NCBI GenBank assembly: GCA_013813715.1
Contig: JACCRF010000034.1
Location: forward strand, 106,782 to 170,781
From: Gemmatimonadaceae bacterium
Lineage (GTDB): Bacteria > Gemmatimonadota > Gemmatimonadetes > Gemmatimonadales > Gemmatimonadaceae
DNA: 64,000 bases
Reading direction: 5' to 3'
Shown: piece after piece, positions 36,549-45,601 of the stretch
How positions within the stretch are numbered: the first letter of the stretch is position 1
How the letters are laid out: each line of letters opens with the position of its first letter
Made by a program: the position numbers and the translations under genes
Notes under the pieces: generated by a model
The model's input: the letters and a program-made list of their open reading frames with translations, nothing else
Databases searched by the model: none
What the model was told of the DNA's origin: nothing

Positions 36549-37028
36549 ATGGCCGAGCTTTCGGGATCGCCGACCGGTACCGGACGGCGGGTTGCCGTCG
36601 TCGCGAGCCGTTTCAATGAAACGATTACGCGCGCGCTCGTCGATGGAGCCCTCGATGCGCTCGTGCGGCATGGCGCTCGCGTTGACGACATCGACGTAAT
36701 CTGGGTCCCGGGCGCATGGGAGCTTCCCATCGCTGTACGGCGGGCAATGGCCACCGAGCGCTACGAGGCCGTCGTCGCGCTGGGAGCCGTCATTCGTGGT
36801 GAGACGCCGCATTTCGACTATGTCGCCGGTGAAGCGTCGCGCGGACTTGCCGATGCCGCGCACGATTCCGACGTTCCTGTGGGATTCGGGCTTCTTACCT
36901 GTGACACGATGGAGCAGGCCGAGGCGCGCGCCGGCGGGCCGCATGGCAACAAGGGCTGGGACGCGGCACTCGCGGCACTCGAGATGGCCGATCTTCTCGA
37001 CCATCTGGACGTGGAACATGAGAGTTGA
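36549..37028 (+). CDS. ribH: 6,7-dimethyl-8-ribityllumazine synthase
   Basis: Condenses the products of RibD and RibBA into lumazine, and usually assembles as pentamers or 60-mers. The 159-residue protein has VASRFNETITRAL, VPGAWELPIA and the active-site GAVIRGETPHFDYVAGEASRGL. The C-terminal GNKGWDAALAALEM is also typical. It begins right after ribBA and overlaps nusB by 11 bases, the common ribH-nusB arrangement. Confidence 0.97.
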   Translation: MAELSGSPTGTGRRVAVVASRFNETITRALVDGALDALVRHGARVDDIDVIWVPGAWELPIAVRRAMATERYEAVVALGAVIRGETPHFDYVAGEASRGLADAAHDSDVPVGFGLLTCDTMEQAEARAGGPHGNKGWDAALAALEMADLLDHLDVEHES

Positions 37029-37428
37029 AACCCGCGGTCGCGCCCGCGCGCTCCAAGCGCTGTACGCCTGGGACCTGCGGGACGGGGAGGAGTTGACGAA
37101 GGTGGCGGTGAAGGTGTGGGACGATCTCGCGGTCGCTCCCGAGGAACGCCAATTCGCGGCCGGAATAGTGCGGACGATAGCCGCCGCGCACGAGGAGCTC
37201 GATGCCGCGCTGACGGAGGTTACCACCAACTGGCGGCTCGAGAGACTTGGCGCCATCGAGCGGTCCGTACTCCGGCTCGGCGCCGGGGAGCTTCGTCGCG
37301 GGGACGCTCCGCCGCGCGTCGTGATTCAGGAAGCCGTACGACTGGCCGAGCGGTTCGGCACAGCGGCGAGCGCCCGTTTCGTCAATGGCGTTCTGGACGC
37401 CTATGCAAGGCGCACCGGCGCGCTGTAG
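37018..37428 (+). CDS. nusB: NusB, transcription antitermination factor
   Basis: NusB binds boxA RNA with S10 (NusE) in rRNA antitermination complexes. The start is ATG 37018 (MRVETRGRARALQALYAWDL), giving 136 residues. The upstream extension is only antisense to conservation in ribH. The helical protein has RLGAIERSVLRLGAGEL and VVIQEAVRLAERFG, both family hallmarks. Its stop TAG shares its last base with the GTG of the glycosyltransferase. Confidence 0.94.
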   Translation: MRVETRGRARALQALYAWDLRDGEELTKVAVKVWDDLAVAPEERQFAAGIVRTIAAAHEELDAALTEVTTNWRLERLGAIERSVLRLGAGELRRGDAPPRVVIQEAVRLAERFGTAASARFVNGVLDAYARRTGAL

Positions 37429-38546
37429 TGCGCATACTGGTTCTGAACTGGAATGATCGGGAGAACCCTCATGGAGGAGGAGCCGAAGTTCATCTTCATG
37501 AAACCTTTGGGCGGATTGCTTCGGTCGGCCACAATGTGGATCTGCTCGCCAGCGGGTGGGCCGGCTGCGCGCCGCGCGTTTCGCTCGACGGCATCGAGGT
37601 GCACCGCGTCGGCACCCGGCAGTCATTCGCCCTTCACGCGCGAAGGTACTTCGCCAGGCATCTCGCCTCATCGCTTCACGACGTTCTGGTCGAGGATCTG
37701 AACAAGATTCCGCTATACACTCCGCGGTGGGGTGGCCCGCCCGTCGTTGCGCTGGTGCACCATCTGTTCGGGGCGACCGCTTTCCGCGAGGCCGCCGCTC
37801 CCACGGCCGCGGTCGTCTGGCTCGCCGAGCGCGGCATCCCGGTCGCCTACAGGCGCACTCCGTTCATCGCCGTGAGCGAGAGCACGGCGAGCGACCTGAC
37901 TGCACGGGGCATTCCTCGCGGAAATGTGCGTGTCATTCACAACGGGATCGATTCGGACTTCTTCACACCAGAGCCGTCGGCGCGGTCGGCCGCTCCGCTC
38001 TTCGCGTATGTCGGCCGCCTGAAGAGGTACAAGGGTGTGGACATCGTACTCGAGGCATTCGCAAAGCTCGATCGCCCCGACGCACGACTGGAGATCGCGG
38101 GGGCCGGCGAATACCGGCCCGAGCTGGAGCGGCTGGCCCGATCGCTCGGCATCGCGTCTCGAGTGCGGTTCGCGGGCTACGTTTCGGTCGAGTCGAAGCG
38201 GGAGCTGCTGCGCCGTGCGTGGGCATCCGTCTTCGCATCTCCAAAGGAGGGCTGGGGGCTGACCAACATTGAGTCGGCCGCGTGCGGGACACCGGTCATA
38301 GCAAGCGACTCACCCGGGCTAAGGGAGTCGCTGATCGACGGAGAAACGGGAATCCTGGTGGGGCACGGAGACGTTTCCGCGCTCGCCGCGGCAATGGCGC
38401 GTATTGCTTCGGATCCCGGGCTGGTTGACCTGCTTGGAGTCGCGGGCCGGCGTTTTGCCGGACGGTTCACGTGGGAACGATCGGCGGTGGAAACACTAAC
38501 GCACCTGCAGCATCTGGTGCACGGAGGCAACACGCAGTGGAAATAA
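37428..38546 (+). CDS. GT4-family glycosyltransferase
   Basis: A GT-B fold retaining glycosyltransferase of 372 residues from GTG 37428 (VRILVLNWNDRENPHGGGAE). The acceptor domain has the glycine-rich GGGAEVH motif. The donor domain has FAYVGRLKRYKGVDIVLEAF and the EX7E motif in EGWGLTNIE, followed by SAACGTPVIASDSPG. The sugar and acceptor are unknown. It may act on lipopolysaccharide, exopolysaccharide or a glycolipid. It overlaps nusB by one base and hpf by ten. Confidence 0.88.
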   Translation: MRILVLNWNDRENPHGGGAEVHLHETFGRIASVGHNVDLLASGWAGCAPRVSLDGIEVHRVGTRQSFALHARRYFARHLASSLHDVLVEDLNKIPLYTPRWGGPPVVALVHHLFGATAFREAAAPTAAVVWLAERGIPVAYRRTPFIAVSESTASDLTARGIPRGNVRVIHNGIDSDFFTPEPSARSAAPLFAYVGRLKRYKGVDIVLEAFAKLDRPDARLEIAGAGEYRPELERLARSLGIASRVRFAGYVSVESKRELLRRAWASVFASPKEGWGLTNIESAACGTPVIASDSPGLRESLIDGETGILVGHGDVSALAAAMARIASDPGLVDLLGVAGRRFAGRFTWERSAVETLTHLQHLVHGGNTQWK

Positions 38547-38863
38547 TCTTTCACGCACATCACGCTAACATTTCCGACCGTATGCGCCGGCGAGCAGAAA
38601 CCGCCGTGCGCGCGGCGGCTGCCCGTATGTCGCGCGCGGTTGACGCGATCATCCGCTTTGAGCAGGATGGACCGGTGAAGCGCGTCGAGATCGTCCTCCA
38701 CGCCCCACGCAGCAGGAACCTCATAGCGCAGGGAGAAGCGAAGTTCTATGGTCCCGCGCTAGGAACGGCCATGGACAGGCTGACAACTCAAATCCGTCGG
38801 CTCAGAGTCACGCGCAGGAGTGCGCAACGCGCGCCATCGCTGGAGAAGGCAGCCCGCGCGTGA
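38537..38863 (+). CDS. hpf: ribosome hibernation promoting factor, short form
   Basis: A 108-residue HPF/RaiA (sigma-54 modulation) protein starting at GTG 38537 (VEIIFHAHHANISDRM). The family binds 30S subunits in resting cells and blocks tRNA sites. Only the N-terminal beta-alpha-beta domain is present, with a basic C-terminal tail, so it is the short type. It lies directly upstream of hprK, the same neighbourhood seen in many proteobacteria (hpf with PTS genes). It overlaps the glycosyltransferase and hprK (GTGA). Confidence 0.82.
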   Translation: MEIIFHAHHANISDRMRRRAETAVRAAAARMSRAVDAIIRFEQDGPVKRVEIVLHAPRSRNLIAQGEAKFYGPALGTAMDRLTTQIRRLRVTRRSAQRAPSLEKAARA

Positions 38864-39837
38864 GTCGGTCGCTCTCCGTCAGGGAGCTCATCGAGCGAAG
38901 CGGCGAGGCCCTTCATCTCGAGGATATCGGCAGCGGCACGGGCCTCGACGCGCCCATTCCAAATGCTGAGGTATCGAGTCCCGGGCTCGCACTCGCCGGA
39001 TATGTAGAGCGATTTGTCGCCGAGCGCCTCCAGGTGCTGGGCGAGACCGAGATCACCTACCTGGCGTCGTTGCCCGACGCCGAGCGTGGCAGAATACTGA
39101 GCGGCTTCTTTGGTTTTTCAATGCCCGCGGTGATCATCACCAAGAACCAGACTCCGCCATCAGGACTCTGTGAGGCGGCGACACAGAACGGCATCGCTCT
39201 ACTCCGAACCGAGCTCAAGACGGCCGAATTCTATCGACGGATCAAACCCGTTCTCGAGGGAGAGTTTGCGCCGACGACGACGCTTCACGGTTCGCTTGCC
39301 GATGTTTTTGGTGTCGGACTTTTCTTCACCGGGCAGAGCGGGATCGGCAAGTCCGAGTGCGTGCTCGACCTGGTCGAGCGCGGCCACCGGCTGGTCGCCG
39401 ACGACCTGGTCATCACATCGCGACGTGGCAACGACGTGCTGATTGGCAAGGGGCACGAACTTCAGCGGCATCATATGGAAATTCGCGGCGTGGGTCTCAT
39501 CGATATCCCGTCGATATTCGGCATTCGCGCCGTTCGGCAGCAGAAGCGCATCGAGGTTGTCGTGCGTCTCGAGGAGTGGAATCAGGAGGCGGTGATCGAC
39601 CGTACGGGCCTCGACAAGGCGAGTACGACGATCCTGGGCGTCGACATCCCACTTATCACGGTCCCGCTGAATCCGGGCAAGAACATTACGGTGATCGCGG
39701 AAGTGATCGCGCTGAATCACCTTCTCCTGTATTCAGGTATCGATCCGGCGGCAGTATTCAATGACCGGCTGATCGGCCGCATGCGCCAGAAGGCGGCGGG
39801 AAACGTGAGAGAGTATCTGCAGGAAGATGACGAGTAG
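38860..39837 (+). CDS. hprK: HPr kinase/phosphorylase
   Basis: Phosphorylates and dephosphorylates Ser46 of HPr in response to ATP, fructose bisphosphate and phosphate. The 325-residue protein has an N-terminal Mur-like domain and a C-terminal kinase domain with catalytic His143 (TLHGSLADVFG). The P-loop is GQSGIGKS (158-165), followed by a HPrK signature beginning MEIRGVGLIDIPSIFG. All key residues are present. Its substrate HPr, encoded at 42220, keeps Ser46. It overlaps the EIIA gene by 11 bases. Confidence 0.96.
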   Translation: MSRSLSVRELIERSGEALHLEDIGSGTGLDAPIPNAEVSSPGLALAGYVERFVAERLQVLGETEITYLASLPDAERGRILSGFFGFSMPAVIITKNQTPPSGLCEAATQNGIALLRTELKTAEFYRRIKPVLEGEFAPTTTLHGSLADVFGVGLFFTGQSGIGKSECVLDLVERGHRLVADDLVITSRRGNDVLIGKGHELQRHHMEIRGVGLIDIPSIFGIRAVRQQKRIEVVVRLEEWNQEAVIDRTGLDKASTTILGVDIPLITVPLNPGKNITVIAEVIALNHLLLYSGIDPAAVFNDRLIGRMRQKAAGNVREYLQEDDE

Positions 39838-40252
39838 CGTTCACCGCGGCGAACCGGGTGAGGAAGAAAGACCGCAGCCGCGGGCGATAGTGGCCGGGCA
39901 TGGCTCGTTCGCCGACGGGCTCGTCAGCGCCGTCCAGCAGATTTCAGGCTGCGGCGACGTGTTCATCGCACTGTCGAACCAGGGCCTCGCAGGCCAGGAC
40001 ATCGAGTCGCGGCTCCGTGCGGCGTCGGCCGACTCGGGAGCAAGGGTGTTCTTCACCGATCTCCCGGCCGGAAGCTCGACGGTGGCGGTGCGGAGAATCA
40101 TGCGCGACGACAGCGGCATCGTGCTGATCACGGGCGCGAATCTGGCGACTCTTCTCGAGTTCGTGTTTCAGCCGGATGGGGATCTGGCGCAGGCGGCGCG
40201 CAACGCGGCCGAGAAGGGTCGGTCAGCGCTGGCGGTGCACGGCGGCTCCTGA
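39827..40252 (+). CDS. PTS EIIA component, mannose family
   Basis: Accepts phosphate from HPr and passes it to EIIB. The 141-residue protein has an N-terminal extension of about 18 polar residues, then IVAGHGSFADGLVSA, in which His25 is the expected phosphorylation site. The rest fits the EIIA-Man fold (FFTDLPAGSS, ITGANLATLLEF). It is the first of four EII genes in order A-B-C-D and overlaps EIIB by one base. Confidence 0.9.
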   Translation: MTSSVHRGEPGEEERPQPRAIVAGHGSFADGLVSAVQQISGCGDVFIALSNQGLAGQDIESRLRAASADSGARVFFTDLPAGSSTVAVRRIMRDDSGIVLITGANLATLLEFVFQPDGDLAQAARNAAEKGRSALAVHGGS

Positions 40253-40752
40253 TGCCAGTAACGCTTTATCGAATCGATGACCGGCTCATCCACGGTCAGG
40301 TCGTAGTGGGCTGGGGTCAGCCGCTCGGCATCGGGCTGATCGTGCTTGTTGACGACAATGTTGCGGCGTCCGACTGGGAGCAGGACCTGTATCGGATGGG
40401 CGTTCCGCCGGAAATGGAGCTCCGGTTTGCCGACGTTGCGTCTGCAGTCCGCGACCACGCTTCGTACTCCGCAGACAGGCGGGCGTCCATCGTCGTCACT
40501 GGTGACATCGCGACGATGTACCGGTTGGTGGAGGGAACCGGCGCGATCAACCAGGTCAACGTCGGCGGCATCCATCACCGCGCTGGCCGCGCTCAGAAAA
40601 TGCGATACCTCTTTCTCACCCCTGATGAAGAGACGCAGTTGCGGCGCCTTATGTCGACCGGAGTGAAGGTAAGCGCGCAGGACGTTCCAGCCGCGCGGCC
40701 AGTGCCGATCGAAGACGTGCTAGGGCCGGCACCCGCGGAGACGACAGGTTGA
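40252..40752 (+). CDS. PTS EIIB component, mannose/sorbose family
   Basis: Phosphorylates the transported sugar at the membrane. The 166-residue protein begins MPVTLYRIDDRLIHGQVVVGW, with His14 the active site and the RIDDRLIHGQV motif fully conserved. NVGGIHHRAG follows in the usual place. The C-terminus has a short Pro/Ala extension. The stop overlaps the EIIC TTG start (TTGA). Confidence 0.94.
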   Translation: MPVTLYRIDDRLIHGQVVVGWGQPLGIGLIVLVDDNVAASDWEQDLYRMGVPPEMELRFADVASAVRDHASYSADRRASIVVTGDIATMYRLVEGTGAINQVNVGGIHHRAGRAQKMRYLFLTPDEETQLRRLMSTGVKVSAQDVPAARPVPIEDVLGPAPAETTG

Positions 40753-41432
40753 ACATCATCGATCTCCTTCCCGTGGCGCTGTTGGGTGCGCTGCTGGGCA
40801 TGGATGTCGTGACATTTCCGCAGGCGATGATATCGCGGCCAATTGTTGCCGCCACCGCCGCGGGCGCTTTCATCGGCAACGCGCCGGCTGGACTGGTGAT
40901 GGGCGCGGTGCTTGAGCTGCTCGCCCTCGAGATGCTGCCGTTCGGTGCGTCGAAGTATCCCGAGTGGGGCTCTGCGAGCGTTGTTGCCGGCGCCCTCTTC
41001 GCCGCCCAGTCAGCCGATTCGCCGGGCGCGCTCGCGGCCTGCCTGCTCGCGTCGCTGGTCACAGCAATGCTGAGCGGGTGGAGTATGGTGCGGCTGCGGA
41101 GGCTGAACGCGTCGAGAGCGGCCCGCGAGCGCGAGGAGCTGGCGCGCGGCTCGGCTTCGGCGGTTGTGGGGACCCAACTCTTTGGACTGACTGCGGATTT
41201 CGTACGTGGAGGGCTCGTGACACTGATCGCGATGATTGTGTTCAGCCCGCTGATTCGCGCGATTGCTGGATCGTGGTCCACGAATCCGGCGTATTCGCGC
41301 GGCGCGGTCGTCGTGATCGTCGCCGCGGTGTCCGCAGGCGCCGTGTGGCGAATATTTCACGGCGTTGCGCACGCCCGCCTGTTCTTTCTCGCGGGGCTCA
41401 CGGCCGGTGCAGCAATTCTGGTGGCCGGATGA
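40749..41432 (+). CDS. PTS EIIC component, mannose/sorbose family
   Basis: A membrane permease subunit of 227 residues with about six to seven hydrophobic helices. It shows the family features GMDVVTFPQAMISRPIV and AVLELLALEMLPFGASKYPEWGSA. Start is TTG inside the EIIB stop. It pairs with EIID and overlaps it by four bases (ATGA). It is slightly shorter than the E. coli ManY protein. Confidence 0.9.
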   Translation: MNIIDLLPVALLGALLGMDVVTFPQAMISRPIVAATAAGAFIGNAPAGLVMGAVLELLALEMLPFGASKYPEWGSASVVAGALFAAQSADSPGALAACLLASLVTAMLSGWSMVRLRRLNASRAAREREELARGSASAVVGTQLFGLTADFVRGGLVTLIAMIVFSPLIRAIAGSWSTNPAYSRGAVVVIVAAVSAGAVWRIFHGVAHARLFFLAGLTAGAAILVAG

Positions 41433-42220
41433 CGCTGCCCGCACCGACGCAGCCCGGTCCCACCATTGGCGTCCGAACGCTTCCTCCGGGAACATGGCTT
41501 CGCGTGTACCTCCGATTGTTCGCTGTGCAGGGAGCGTGGAACTACGAGACCATGCTCGGAAACGGCATCGCGTTCAGCATGGAGCCGGCATTGCGCCTTC
41601 TGCCCGGGGGAAGGGAAGGCTTGCGTTACAGGGAAGCGCTCGGCAGACACGCACGGTACTTCAACGCGCATCCCTATCTCGCAGGCGTTGCCGTGGGAGC
41701 GCTGGCGCGCGCGGAGCTGGATGGTGTTCCACCGACGATGATAGAACGATTCCGGACCGCTCTCGGTGGTCCGCTTGGCAGTGTCGGCGACCGGCTCGTC
41801 TGGGCAAGCTGGCTGCCCCTTTGCTCGCTCGTTGCACTCGCCACGTTCGGTTTTGGCGGCCACCCGGTGGCAGTGGTGACTATCTTTTTGGGACTGTACA
41901 ACATCGGACATCTCGTTTTGCGCGCCTGGGGGCTGCAGGTCGGCTTCGAGCGCGGATTGAGAGTCGCCGACGCCCTGGCACATCCGGTTCTCCGCAGGGG
42001 GCCTCAGTACCTCGGGAGTGCGGCAGCTCTTCTCGCGGGCATCGCCATTCCCCTGGCGGCGCATCGAGTCATCGGTGAGGGCCGTGCTCTTGCCGGCGAG
42101 ATAATCCTGATGGCGATCGTCGGTGCAATGCTGCTCGCGCGTTTCGGCGAGCACATGGAGGGCTGGAGACTGTCACTCGCTTTCCTTACGCTGTTCGTTC
42201 TCTTCTCGGTAATTCGCTAA
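41429..42220 (+). CDS. PTS EIID component, mannose/sorbose family
   Basis: The second membrane subunit of the permease, 263 residues from ATG 41429. Typical EIID sequence is seen in RLFAVQGAWNYETMLGNGIAF, the ERFRTALGGPLGSVGDRLVWA stretch and LYNIGHLVLRAWGLQVGFERG. Four or more hydrophobic helices follow to the C-terminus. The longer open frame starting inside EIIC is not conserved. The stop shares one base with the ptsH ATG. Confidence 0.92.
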   Translation: MTLPAPTQPGPTIGVRTLPPGTWLRVYLRLFAVQGAWNYETMLGNGIAFSMEPALRLLPGGREGLRYREALGRHARYFNAHPYLAGVAVGALARAELDGVPPTMIERFRTALGGPLGSVGDRLVWASWLPLCSLVALATFGFGGHPVAVVTIFLGLYNIGHLVLRAWGLQVGFERGLRVADALAHPVLRRGPQYLGSAAALLAGIAIPLAAHRVIGEGRALAGEIILMAIVGAMLLARFGEHMEGWRLSLAFLTLFVLFSVIR

Positions 42221-42486
42221 TGGCTGAACGCAGCGTGAAGATCGTCAACAAGCTCGGCATCCATGCCCGTCCGGCAGCCGAAATCGTCAAGGCCGCATCG
42301 AAGTTCAAGAGCGGAATCACTATTGTGCGCGACGATCTCGAGGTGAATGGCAAGAGCATAATGGGTGTCATGATGCTCGCCGCGGAATGCGGCGCGACGA
42401 TTCTCCTGAGAGCCGAGGGAGAGGACGAAGCCCCCGCGCTGGATGCCTTGGCGGCCATCGTAGCTAACGGATTCGGAGAGTCGTGA
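42220..42486 (+). CDS. ptsH: HPr phosphocarrier protein
   Basis: An 88-residue carrier between EI and EIIA. His15 lies in NKLGIHARPAAE and Ser46 in NGKSIMGVMML. The two sites serve catalysis and HprK regulation respectively. Presence of an intact Ser46 with hprK in the same operon implies kinase-controlled PTS activity. The stop overlaps ptsI in GTGA. Confidence 0.97.
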   Translation: MAERSVKIVNKLGIHARPAAEIVKAASKFKSGITIVRDDLEVNGKSIMGVMMLAAECGATILLRAEGEDEAPALDALAAIVANGFGES

Positions 42487-44309
42487 GCCCTGACCACTCG
42501 CCCGCCGACGGACGGCTGATCGGGATGCCCGCATCGCCAGGCATCGTCATCGGTCCGGTGCACCTGCTGCTATGGGAAGTGCCGGACGTGGCGCACCGGA
42601 TCATCGCTGACGAAGCGGTGCCTGCGGAAATCAGCCGACTTCATGAAGCGATCAACACCGCAAAGGAGCGACTCGCCCTCGTCAAGGCACGCGCGGAGAA
42701 GCACGCCGGCCCCGAGGAAGCGGCGATCTTCGAAGTACAGGTTGCGATTCTCTCGGACATCGAGCTGATCGAGAGTGTGGAGACCCTGATAAGGCGGAAC
42801 ATCGGTGCCGAGAAGGCATTCGATCTTGTCCTCATCGAGTGGCGTCAGAACTTCGCCCGGCACACGCAGCCGATGATCCGCGAGCGCGTTGGCGATCTCA
42901 CCGACGTTCACATCCGCGTTCTCTCGGTGCTTCTCGGACTGCCCGACCACGACCCGGTTGATCTGCCGAAGGGTTCGAACGCGATTCTCGTGACCCACGA
43001 CCTTACACCGAGCCTCACTGTCCAGCTCGACCGCGACACGATCGCCGCGATCGCGACGGACGCCGGAACGCGAACTTCGCACGTTGCCATTCTTGCTCGA
43101 TCGCTGGGGTTGCCCGCCGTGGTGGGATTGCGCAACGCAACCCATCAGTTGAAGGGAGATGAGCAGGTGATTCTCGACGGCTCGGCGGGCCTCATCATAC
43201 CGGATCCTACCGACGCCCAGATTGCGGCGTACAGTGACAGGGCCGCGCGCGAGGCGGCCGATACAGCCGAGCTTCAGAGCCTTGCCGGCGCTGAGCCCGT
43301 GACACTCGATGGCATTCGCATCATACTCCGCGCGAACGTCGATCTGCCCGAGGAAGCCGAGTACGCGGCACATTCCGGCGCTGAGGGAGTTGGGCTGATG
43401 CGCACGGAGTTCCTCGTTGTCGGCCGCGCGACGATGCCGGACGAAGAGGAACAGTACCGCGCGTACGTAAAGGTCGTGAAGGCATTCGACGATCACCCCA
43501 TCGTCATCAGGACGTTCGACATGGGGGGCGACAAGCTTCCTGTGGGCGGGTATCCGACGGAAGCGAATCCGTTCCTGGGCTGGCGCGCCATACGCATGTG
43601 CCTCGACGAATCAGAGCTGTTCAAGACACAGTTGCGGGCGCTGCTTCGGGCAGCGATGCATGGGGACGTGCGAATCATGCTGCCCCTGGTGATCACCGTC
43701 GACGAAGTACGGCAGGCGAGGCGCCTTCTCGAGGAGGCGGCTGCCGAGCTCGATGCGCGCGGTGTCGATTACCGCCACGATCTTCCGCTTGGCGTGATGG
43801 TTGAGACGCCAGCCGCGGCGGTCGCGGCGGACACGCTGGTGAAGGACGTGGCGTTCTTCAGCATCGGGACCAACGATCTCGTGCAGTACACTCTGGCGGT
43901 GGACCGCGGCAACGCAAACCTCGCGAGCCGCTTCACCCCCCTTCATCCGGCGGTGCTTCGACTGATCCGGAGAACCGTCGAGGTCGGCGATCAGAACGGG
44001 CTGGAAGTGAGCGTCTGCGGTGAGATGGCGTCGCAGCCGCTGATGGCATTCGCGCTCATCGGCCTCGGTGTCAGGCAGCTGAGCGTCGCGGGCAGATCCG
44101 TACCGCTTGTGAAACGGATCGTGCGCGGTGTCAGCGCCGAGATCGCGAGGGAAGCTGCCGAAGCCGCGATTTCGACGCAGACGGCACGGGAGGCGGAACA
44201 CGAGCTTCGCACTCGTCTGTTCGCGGCGTTCGGCGACGCTCCATTCCTGCGCGACGGGTTGCCCGAGTTCGTCGATGGGAATACGTTTGAGGGAATCAGC
44301 GGACCATAA
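42483..44309 (+). CDS. ptsI: PTS enzyme I
   Basis: Transfers phosphate from phosphoenolpyruvate to HPr. The 608-residue protein has the N-terminal HPr-binding helical domain and the phospho-His domain with His200 in [20 protein letters not shown]. The PEP-binding barrel shows [14 protein letters not shown] and [16 protein letters not shown], and Cys in VCGEMA. The usual GG before the TSH motif is replaced by AGTR. The C-terminal extension after residue 570 is Ala/Glu-rich. The start is GTG overlapping ptsH. Confidence 0.96.
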   Translation: MSPDHSPADGRLIGMPASPGIVIGPVHLLLWEVPDVAHRIIADEAVPAEISRLHEAINTAKERLALVKARAEKHAGPEEAAIFEVQVAILSDIELIESVETLIRRNIGAEKAFDLVLIEWRQNFARHTQPMIRERVGDLTDVHIRVLSVLLGLPDHDPVDLPKGSNAILVTHDLTPSLTVQLDRDTIAAIATDAGTRTSHVAILARSLGLPAVVGLRNATHQLKGDEQVILDGSAGLIIPDPTDAQIAAYSDRAAREAADTAELQSLAGAEPVTLDGIRIILRANVDLPEEAEYAAHSGAEGVGLMRTEFLVVGRATMPDEEEQYRAYVKVVKAFDDHPIVIRTFDMGGDKLPVGGYPTEANPFLGWRAIRMCLDESELFKTQLRALLRAAMHGDVRIMLPLVITVDEVRQARRLLEEAAAELDARGVDYRHDLPLGVMVETPAAAVAADTLVKDVAFFSIGTNDLVQYTLAVDRGNANLASRFTPLHPAVLRLIRRTVEVGDQNGLEVSVCGEMASQPLMAFALIGLGVRQLSVAGRSVPLVKRIVRGVSAEIAREAAEAAISTQTAREAEHELRTRLFAAFGDAPFLRDGLPEFVDGNTFEGISGP

Positions 44310-44319
44310 AGACCAATGC

Positions 44320-44343
44320 CGGCACGAATCGTACGGCGTGCCG
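44320..44343 (+). promoter_or_regulatory. leader hairpin upstream of metK
   Basis: CGGCACG (44320-44326), a ten-base loop and CGTGCCG (44337-44343) form a 7-bp stem in the 71-base ptsI-metK gap. It is not followed by T residues, and I cannot match the region to a SAM riboswitch class. It might be a local regulatory fold. Confidence 0.3.
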
Positions 44344-44380
44344 CCAGTCCGCTACTCCCGTCCCAATCCTGAGGGATATC

Positions 44381-45553
44381 GTGCTCGATCGACACCTGTT
44401 CACCTCTGAATCAGTTACCGAGGGTCATCCCGACAAGGTAGCCGACCAGATCTCGGACGCCATTCTGGACGCAATCCTTGCCGACGATCCCGTCGCGCGG
44501 GTTGCGTGCGAGACGCTGGTCACCACGGGGCTCGCCTGCGTCGCCGGCGAAATCACGACGACGACCTACGTTCCTGTCGCCGACATTGTCCGCCGCACGA
44601 TAGATCGCATCGGCTACACGGATGCAAATTTCGGGTTCGATTCCAAGACCTGCGCGGTGATCAGCACGATCGGACGCCAGTCGCCCGACATCAGCCAGGG
44701 GGTCGATACCGGTGGTGCCGGTGATCAGGGCATGATGTTCGGGTACGCCAGCGACGAGACGCCTGAGCTGATGCCGCTGCCGATCGTTCTTGCCCACCGA
44801 TTGACGCAGCGCCTGGCAGACTGCAGGCGGAATGGCAGCGGTTGGCTTCGGCCCGACGGGAAATCGCAGGTGACAGTGATCTATGAGGATGGAGTTCCGG
44901 TTGCGGTTGATACGGTGGTCATCTCGACGCAGCACGACGATGTAATTACCAACAAAAAGATCTCAGAAGCGGTCATATCTGACGTCATTGAACCTTCTAT
45001 TCCTAAAGAGCTTAGACCGAAGGACATCAAGTACCACATCAACCCGACTGGGCGGTTTGTGATAGGCGGACCGCAAGGCGACGCCGGTCTTACGGGGCGC
45101 AAGATCATCGTGGATACATACGGCGGAATGGGCCGCCACGGGGGGGGTGCCTTCAGCGGCAAAGACCCGTCGAAGGTTGACCGGAGCGCCTGCTACGCCG
45201 CGCGCTGGGTCGCCAAGAACATCGTTGCGGCGAAGCTAGCGAGGCGCTGCGAGGTGCAACTCGCCTACGCCATTGGAGTTGCAAAGCCAGTCTCGGTGAT
45301 GGTGCATACCTTCGGCACAAACACGGTGCCCGAATCGGCGATCATGCGCGCCGTGGAGGCGGTTTTCGATCTCACCCCGCGCGGCATCATAAATGACCTC
45401 GAGCTGCGGAAGCCCATATACGAAAAGACCGCAGCTTACGGGCACTTCGGGAGGAACCCCGAAAAGAACGGGGGTCGGAAGAACGGAGGCACCTTTTTTA
45501 CGTGGGAGCGGCTCGACCGAGTAAAGCAGTTGCAGGGGGCGGTAAAGCTATAA
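44381..45553 (+). CDS. metK: S-adenosylmethionine synthetase
   Basis: Makes SAM from methionine and ATP. The 390-residue protein shows [20 protein letters not shown], the hexapeptide-like [12 protein letters not shown], and [20 protein letters not shown]. The P-loop-like region [17 protein letters not shown] follows. The start is GTG 44381. It lies downstream of the PTS operon across a 71-base gap and is convergent with the MBL-fold gene. SAM is also used by the MiaB and MtaB enzymes in this window. Confidence 0.97.
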   Translation: MLDRHLFTSESVTEGHPDKVADQISDAILDAILADDPVARVACETLVTTGLACVAGEITTTTYVPVADIVRRTIDRIGYTDANFGFDSKTCAVISTIGRQSPDISQGVDTGGAGDQGMMFGYASDETPELMPLPIVLAHRLTQRLADCRRNGSGWLRPDGKSQVTVIYEDGVPVAVDTVVISTQHDDVITNKKISEAVISDVIEPSIPKELRPKDIKYHINPTGRFVIGGPQGDAGLTGRKIIVDTYGGMGRHGGGAFSGKDPSKVDRSACYAARWVAKNIVAAKLARRCEVQLAYAIGVAKPVSVMVHTFGTNTVPESAIMRAVEAVFDLTPRGIINDLELRKPIYEKTAAYGHFGRNPEKNGGRKNGGTFFTWERLDRVKQLQGAVKL

Positions 45554-45601
45554 GGGTTTCATAGGCGGGCTTGCGGCGGCCTTCCATGTTGCGCCCACGA
45601 T

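Noticed and set aside
44310..44380. SAM riboswitch before metK
   Set aside because: Only a simple hairpin is seen. The core motifs of the SAM classes I know are absent.
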